DNA of 9,744 nucleotides from UMGS1071 sp045638545. Lineage in GTDB: Bacteria; Bacillota; Clostridia; Oscillospirales; Acutalibacteraceae. The stretch spans positions 1 to 9,744 of the forward strand of contig JAZUBL010000040.1 in assembly GCA_045638545.1 (NCBI GenBank), written 5' to 3'. The first letter of the stretch is position 1, and every line of letters starts with the position of its first letter. Position numbers and translations under genes: made by a program. Under the pieces are notes generated by a model. The model worked only from the letters and a program-made list of their open reading frames with translations, was not told the origin of the DNA and searched no databases. Of this stretch, positions 5,884 through 9,744 are shown piece after piece.

Positions 5884-7119
5884 TCATAGGAACGGCACAA
5901 GAACCGCTCCCAGTGAAATCATGCCCAGAACACCCACAACCAGCCAGCCGCGGATCTTCTGGAATCTGGTGCTGCATAAATCGTTCATCACCGTTTTGTC
6001 AGAAGTCAGCCGCACCAGAAACACCAGCACCGGTGTAATCATCATACCGGAGAGTATCTGCGTCAGCACTGCAATCTGATTCAGCGGCAGTCCGGGAACC
6101 AGAACAACTGCCACCGCAAGCAGCACACTGCCGTAATAAATACCGTAAAATTTCGGAGACTGCCGGATGGTGTCGTTGAGACTCTGCGACCAGCCAAAGG
6201 CCTGCGCCGCCGACCAGGAGGAAGACAGCGACACCGTAATGGCCGCCAGCAGACCTGCATTGAACAGCCCCAACCCGAAGAGAACAGATGCCCACACGCC
6301 GAATTTTTCACCGAGAGCTGTGATGAATTCCGCCGGACCGGCTGCCTCTGCGTTTGGGATCTGCCCGAACAGAACGGCACCGATCACCAGAATAAAAAAC
6401 GCAATGATTACCTTGCACACACAGCCAATCAGCGTATCAATCCTGCCTTTACGAATCTCCTCTGCAGTGGTGCCCTTGTCTGCATAAGCACCGTTCTGGT
6501 AAAAAATCATCCACGGCGCAACGGCGTTGCCCACCATGGCAATGAGATACCACACCATATCTGCACCGCTGCCACTCTGCCTGTTCCAGCTGACAAAACT
6601 CTGCCCGATCTGCCCCCAATCCGGCTTTAAAAAGAAAGCCATCACCACAAACACCACGTTGAGCAAACCGATCAGCACTGCCAGCTTTTCTTTGGCAGCA
6701 TATCCACGAATCAGCGTGATCGACAGCACCAGTCCGGCGCTGAGCATTACGGAAAGCCACATGGGAAATCCCAGTACCGTCAGCCCGGCAGACATACCGA
6801 TGAATTCCGTCACCAGCGTTAAAATATTCTGCACCAACAGGGAAAGCAGCTGGTACACCATCCAGAACCGGCCGTATTTTTCTTTCACCAGGCAATGATA
6901 TCCCTGACCGGAAGCAATTCCCAGCCGCATAGCCATTTCCTGCACAGTATAGGTCAGCAGCACCATGCAGCATACCACCGGCAAAAACAGACTGTACCCA
7001 AATTTTGCGCCCGTTACCCCGTAAGAGATAATACCGCCGGCATCGTTATCTGCCAGCGCTGCCAGCAGCCCCGGCCCCAGCAAACTGAACAGCAGCCACA
7101 GCCGCGAATGCTTCTTCAT
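5884..7119 (-). CDS. Nramp-family divalent metal transporter, NRMT (magnesium)-like metal site
   Basis: This 411-residue protein has about 11 hydrophobic segments and the Nramp hallmark in the first helix, GPGLLAALADNDAGG (residues 15-29). Classical Nramp/MntH transporters bind Mn2+/Fe2+ with DPGN in helix 1 and MPH in helix 6. Here these positions read D26-A-G-G29 and about residues 201-203 A-P-W. The loss of the helix-1 Asn and the soft-metal Met is the pattern described for Nramp-related magnesium transporters (NRMT), so Mg2+ uptake is the best inference. I therefore do not call it mntH. The ATG at 7119 has a GGGGGTG site close by, a modest match. It is preceded by its own candidate promoter and has no terminator of its own before the tRNA promoter. 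Confidence 0.88.
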   Translation of the reverse strand: MKKHSRLWLLFSLLGPGLLAALADNDAGGIISYGVTGAKFGYSLFLPVVCCMVLLTYTVQEMAMRLGIASGQGYHCLVKEKYGRFWMVYQLLSLLVQNILTLVTEFIGMSAGLTVLGFPMWLSVMLSAGLVLSITLIRGYAAKEKLAVLIGLLNVVFVVMAFFLKPDWGQIGQSFVSWNRQSGSGADMVWYLIAMVGNAVAPWMIFYQNGAYADKGTTAEEIRKGRIDTLIGCVCKVIIAFFILVIGAVLFGQIPNAEAAGPAEFITALGEKFGVWASVLFGLGLFNAGLLAAITVSLSSSWSAAQAFGWSQSLNDTIRQSPKFYGIYYGSVLLAVAVVLVPGLPLNQIAVLTQILSGMMITPVLVFLVRLTSDKTVMNDLCSTRFQKIRGWLVVGVLGMISLGAVLVPFL

Positions 7120-7144
7120 TGCCGCACCCCCATTTCCTCACACT

Positions 7145-7174
7145 ATCCTATGCTGAGAAAAGAAATCGGTGCAA
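7145..7174 (-). promoter_or_regulatory. Candidate promoter of the Nramp-family transporter gene
   Basis: On the - strand, TTGCAC (7169-7174) and TAGGAT (7145-7150) are 18 bp apart, just after the upstream terminator. The space from the terminator to the start codon is only about 64 bp, too short for a magnesium-sensing M-box riboswitch. Confidence 0.5.
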
Positions 7175-7176
7175 AA

Positions 7177-7206
7177 TAAAAAAATCCCCCGGATTTACCG
7201 GGGGAT
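7177..7206 (-). terminator. Intrinsic terminator ending the cysE-cysS unit
   Basis: A perfect 9-bp stem ATCCCCCGG/CCGGGGGAT (7184-7192 and 7198-7206) with loop ATTTA is followed on the - strand by seven Ts. It lies 14 bp beyond the stop of the 74-residue gene. Confidence 0.9.
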
Positions 7207-7220
7207 CGTTTCAGGCAAAA

Positions 7221-7445
7221 TTATGCCTTTACCTCGTCAGCTTCGTCTGCCTTTTCTTCTACAACTGCTTCGTCTTCGATGGAAACTACGTCTGTTTCGT
7301 ATGTCACATCCATATCGTCGAAATCGAACTCTTCACAGCCACAGCCGCAGCCCTTTTTGCCCAGGAACTTCTTTGCAACCTTAGCAACTGCCAGCAGTGC
7401 TACGAGAACTACACCAATTTTAACAATAGTCTTAATTACTTTCAT
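7221..7445 (-). CDS. Small single-pass membrane protein with a GCGCGC cluster
   Basis: The 74-residue protein has three parts. Residues 4-22 form a hydrophobic, likely membrane-spanning N-terminus flanked by Lys. A Lys-rich stretch leads to a Gly-Cys repeat with Cys at 33, 35 and 37. A strongly acidic tail (38-74) follows, rich in Asp, Glu and Val. The start has a strong ribosome binding site (GGAGG, 8 bases before the ATG). It begins 35 bp after the cysS stop and is followed by a terminator, so it is probably the last gene of the cysE-cysS transcript. A weak internal promoter (TTGAAC/TTAAAT, 17 bp apart) is possible. I recognise no family. The three close Cys could bind a metal, but that is speculation. 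Confidence 0.75.
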   Translation of the reverse strand: MKVIKTIVKIGVVLVALLAVAKVAKKFLGKKGCGCGCEEFDFDDMDVTYETDVVSIEDEAVVEEKADEADEVKA

Positions 7446-7480
7446 TTTTTATTCCTCCAAAAATTTAATATATATAGTAA

Positions 7481-8887
7481 TTATTGTTCAATACGCCACT
7501 TGATACCCTGTGGTGTATCTTCCAGAACAATATGTCTGGCCTTTAATTCATCACGGATGCGGTCAGCAGTTGCCCAGTCTTTTTCAGCTCTTGCCTTGGT
7601 ACGCCGTGCAATCAGTGCCTCAATTTCTGCATCCAGAGAGTTGTCATTCTTTACATACAGCAGACCGAGAACGCCAGCCAACTTGTTGTAGAGATCCAGT
7701 GCATACTGGCAGATCTCCTTGGAAGGTGCTGTCTGTGCATTCAGGCTGGTGTTGATGTCCTTTGCCAGGTCAAACAGTGCGGAGATCGCATCTGCTGTGT
7801 TCAGGTCATCGTCCATTGCTGCAATAAACTGTGCCTCGCGGCTGTTGAACTTCTCTCTCAGTGCTGCATCCCCTTCCTGCTCACCGGCTGCTGCATTTTC
7901 CAGCAGGAATTCCAGGTTCTCACGGCAGGTGTACAGACGCTCCAGAGCAGCCTTGCACTGCTCAATGATCTCTACGCTGTAGTTGATTGGGCTGCGGTAG
8001 TGAGAAGCAACCATCAGATAACGGATCGGCTCATAACCGTACTTTTCCGCTACTTCACGAACGGTAAAGAAGTTATTGAGGGACTTACTCATCTTGTGGT
8101 TGTCAACGTTGATGTAGCCATTGTGCATCCAGTAGTTTGCAAATGGTACGCCGTTGCAGCACTCAGACTGTGCAATCTCATTTTCATGGTGTGGGAAGAT
8201 CAGGTCCTGACCGCCGCAGTGGATGTCGATTGTTTCGCCAAGGTAGCGGCGAGCCATAGCAGAGCACTCAATGTGCCAGCCTGGACGACCCTTGCTCCAT
8301 GGGGAATCCCAGTATGGTTCACCCTCTTTTGCTGCCTTCCATACTGCGAAGTCCATAGCGTCTTCCTTGTCTTCGCCAATGCTGATTCTTGCACCGGACT
8401 GGAGATCATCCAGCGGCTGGTGAGACAGCTTGCCGTACTCGTCGAACTTCTTGGTGCGGAAGTATACGTCGCCGTTTGGTGCTGCGTATGCATAGCCTTT
8501 TTCTACCAGGTTGGAAACGATGTCGATGATCTCGTCCATGTTTTCTGTTGCCAGTGGGTGGTGTGTTGCAGGTGCAACGTTCAGGCCGGCTGCATCCTTC
8601 TTGTACTCGTCAATGTACTTCAGTGCAACAGCCTGGTAGTCTGTACCTTCTTCGTTTGCACGCTTGATGATCTTGTCATCAATATCGGTAAAGTTCTGTA
8701 CGAAAGTTACCTTGTAGCCGCGGTATTCCAGGTAGCGGCGGAATGTTTCGAACACAACGATCGGACGTGCGTTGCCGATGTGGATAAAGTTATATACGGT
8801 TGGACCGCATGCATAGATTTTTACTTCGCCTTCGGTGATTGGCTTCAGCTCTTCCTTCTGGCGAGTCATAGTGTTAAAAATTTTCAT
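7481..8887 (-). CDS. cysS: Cysteinyl-tRNA synthetase
   Basis: This class I enzyme attaches cysteine to tRNA-Cys in the cytoplasm. At 468 residues it is of normal length. The first class I signature reads HIGN (residues 36-39) and the second KMSKS (265-269), both normal for this family. The zinc site that selects cysteine is complete: C27, C208, H233 and E237 match the ligands known from E. coli (C28, C209, H234, E238). The N-terminal catalytic core is followed by the helical tRNA-binding C-terminal domain, which ends in the usual basic stretch. The ribosome binding site GAGGAG lies 9 bases before the ATG. It starts 22 bp after the cysE stop, the common cysE-cysS order of Firmicutes, and shares the T-box control. 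Confidence 0.98.
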   Translation of the reverse strand: MKIFNTMTRQKEELKPITEGEVKIYACGPTVYNFIHIGNARPIVVFETFRRYLEYRGYKVTFVQNFTDIDDKIIKRANEEGTDYQAVALKYIDEYKKDAAGLNVAPATHHPLATENMDEIIDIVSNLVEKGYAYAAPNGDVYFRTKKFDEYGKLSHQPLDDLQSGARISIGEDKEDAMDFAVWKAAKEGEPYWDSPWSKGRPGWHIECSAMARRYLGETIDIHCGGQDLIFPHHENEIAQSECCNGVPFANYWMHNGYINVDNHKMSKSLNNFFTVREVAEKYGYEPIRYLMVASHYRSPINYSVEIIEQCKAALERLYTCRENLEFLLENAAAGEQEGDAALREKFNSREAQFIAAMDDDLNTADAISALFDLAKDINTSLNAQTAPSKEICQYALDLYNKLAGVLGLLYVKNDNSLDAEIEALIARRTKARAEKDWATADRIRDELKARHIVLEDTPQGIKWRIEQ

Positions 8888-8909
8888 CTATTCATTCTCC
8901 TCAAGTGAT

Positions 8910-9617
8910 TCAGTTTTCGTTTGTTTCTGCCGCCGGCAGCGCTGCTGTCAGGGCATCCAGTTTTGCCTGCATTTCTGCAAGTTCCTCTTTCAGGCGCAGA
9001 TGCTCGATTCGTACTCTGCACAGCTCCTGAGATACCGGGTCACTGACGTGGATCTGGTCAAGATTCTCGCTGACCTTCAGGCCATTGATGCGGACAACCT
9101 TTGCAGGCACGCCAACAGCTGTTGCATTTTCCGGTACTTCATCCAGCACAACTGCACCGGCCGCTACGCGGGCACCATCATGCACAGTAAACGGACCAAG
9201 CACCTTTGCGCCGGAACCAACCATAACATTGTTGCCCAGTGTTGGGTGACGCTTGCCGGAATCCTTACCGGTACCGCCCAGTGTTACGTTCTGGTAAATG
9301 GTGCAGTTGTCACCGATAATCGCTGTTTCACCGATCACAACACCCATGCCGTGGTCAATGAACAGGCCCTTGCCAATAGTTGCGCCCGGGTGGATCTCTA
9401 CGCCTGTTTTGTGGCGGGAGTACTGAGAAATTGCGCGGGCAATAAACTTCATATCGTGGCGGTGGAACCAGTTTGCTCTGCGGTAATCGCGCACAGCGCG
9501 GAAACCGGAATACAGCAGTACAACTTCTGCGCGGGATCTCGCTGCAGGGTCGCGCTCCATAACCACGTCAATATCATCCTTTAAATTACGGAGATATGTT
9601 TTCACCTTATCAATCAT
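8910..9617 (-). CDS. cysE: Serine O-acetyltransferase
   Basis: CysE transfers acetyl from acetyl-CoA to L-serine, giving O-acetylserine, the first committed step of cysteine synthesis. The 235-residue form starts at the ATG at 9617, where family homology begins (RDPAARSRAE at 22-31). Upstream in-frame starts at 9629 and 9668 exist but fall in the leader. A GAAAGG site lies about 13 bases before the ATG, farther than usual, so the start is not certain. The left-handed beta-helix of hexapeptide repeats spans about 70-170. The catalytic His is H89 in IDHGMGVVIGETA, and E74 stands in the EIHP motif where E. coli has Asp. Residues 200-228 are a charged coiled-coil-like C-terminus. It is the first gene of the cysES unit. 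Confidence 0.95.
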   Translation of the reverse strand: MIDKVKTYLRNLKDDIDVVMERDPAARSRAEVVLLYSGFRAVRDYRRANWFHRHDMKFIARAISQYSRHKTGVEIHPGATIGKGLFIDHGMGVVIGETAIIGDNCTIYQNVTLGGTGKDSGKRHPTLGNNVMVGSGAKVLGPFTVHDGARVAAGAVVLDEVPENATAVGVPAKVVRINGLKVSENLDQIHVSDPVSQELCRVRIEHLRLKEELAEMQAKLDALTAALPAAETNEN

Positions 9618-9670
9618 AAATAGAACCATACCTTTCTTCTGTACTGTCATAAACGGAGACAGCAACAAAC

Positions 9671-9712
9671 AAAAAAGCCGCTTCCATCCCCTTGGTGGGG
9701 ACGGAGGCGGCT
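9671..9712 (-). terminator. Terminator hairpin of the T-box leader
   Basis: A 16-bp stem (9676-9691 and 9697-9712, one C-A mismatch and one G-U wobble) with loop TTGGT is followed on the - strand by a T-run. It forms when charged tRNA prevents the antiterminator, switching off cysE-cysS. Confidence 0.9.
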
Positions 9713-9744
9713 GAAAATTCGTCGCGGTTCCACTCCGTTTTATC
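9676..9744 (-). promoter_or_regulatory. T-box riboswitch, 3' part (antiterminator and terminator) before cysE
   Basis: The - strand carries the T-box core TGGAACCGCG (9723-9732), which pairs with the CCA end of uncharged tRNA. The antiterminator forms from ACGGAG (9733-9738) and GCG (9723-9725) pairing with CUCCGU (9701-9706) and CGC (9707-9709) around a 7-base bulge. The same 3' strand is needed for the competing terminator hairpin. Stem I and the specifier codon lie beyond the right edge. A cysteine specifier is expected from the genes controlled but is not seen here. Confidence 0.9.

Noticed and set aside
7120..7183. Possible Mg2+ M-box riboswitch before the Nramp-family gene
   Set aside because: The space between the upstream terminator and the start codon is about 64 bp, too short for an M-box, and no matching structure is seen.
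8000..8908. Long + strand reading frame (302 codons) opposite cysS
   Set aside because: It is the mirror of a highly conserved cysS gene with complete motifs. The translated product is Cys/Val-rich and resembles no protein, and there is no ribosome binding site.
8835..9584. + strand reading frame (249 codons) opposite cysE
   Set aside because: The opposite strand encodes the unmistakable hexapeptide-repeat enzyme. This frame also crosses the cysE-cysS junction and has no recognisable features.
5..9744. CRISPR array, insertion sequence or attachment site
   Set aside because: No regularly spaced repeats, inverted-repeat-bounded transposase or direct repeats next to the tRNA were seen. The tRNA end is followed directly by its terminator.

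Overview
The window looks like chromosomal DNA of a Gram-positive anaerobe of the Clostridia, possibly a gut Oscillospiraceae/Ruminococcaceae relative. The phylum-level placement rests on strong purine-rich ribosome binding sites, a T-box leader before cysE-cysS, TATAAT promoters with an extended TGn element, U-tailed hairpin terminators and two lipobox lipoproteins. The family-level guess is weak. I see no transposase, integrase, phage gene, CRISPR array or plasmid gene, so this reads as ordinary core and near-core genome.

Layout. One gene is on the + strand at the left edge: a membrane protein with the P1B-type (heavy-metal) ATPase layout but degenerate catalytic motifs (2-1813). It faces a bidirectional terminator (1826-1857). 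Everything else is on the - strand and is read right to left. A cysteine unit starts at the right edge with the 3' half of a T-box leader (terminator hairpin 9676-9712), followed by cysE (serine acetyltransferase), cysS (cysteinyl-tRNA synthetase) and a 74-residue membrane protein with a GCGCGC cluster, closed by a terminator at 7184-7206. Next are an Nramp-family metal transporter whose metal-site motifs resemble the magnesium-type (NRMT) branch, a tRNA-Val(GAC) with its own promoter and terminator, and a small HELGH zinc metallopeptidase. Then comes a MATE efflux transporter, translationally coupled to an unknown 101-residue protein. Last is a pair of tandem lipoproteins with near-identical signal peptides.

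How the genes work together. cysE makes O-acetylserine for cysteine synthesis and cysS charges tRNA-Cys. The T-box lets uncharged tRNA (presumably tRNA-Cys; the specifier lies outside the window) switch both on. The MATE gene has a good promoter followed by a complete intrinsic terminator just before its ribosome binding site, so its transcription must pass a terminator, which suggests attenuation. The other units appear functionally independent.

The points most worth a second look are the P-type ATPase pseudoenzyme, the terminator in the MATE leader, the NRMT-like metal site and the small Cys-cluster protein after cysS. None is proof of a new system.
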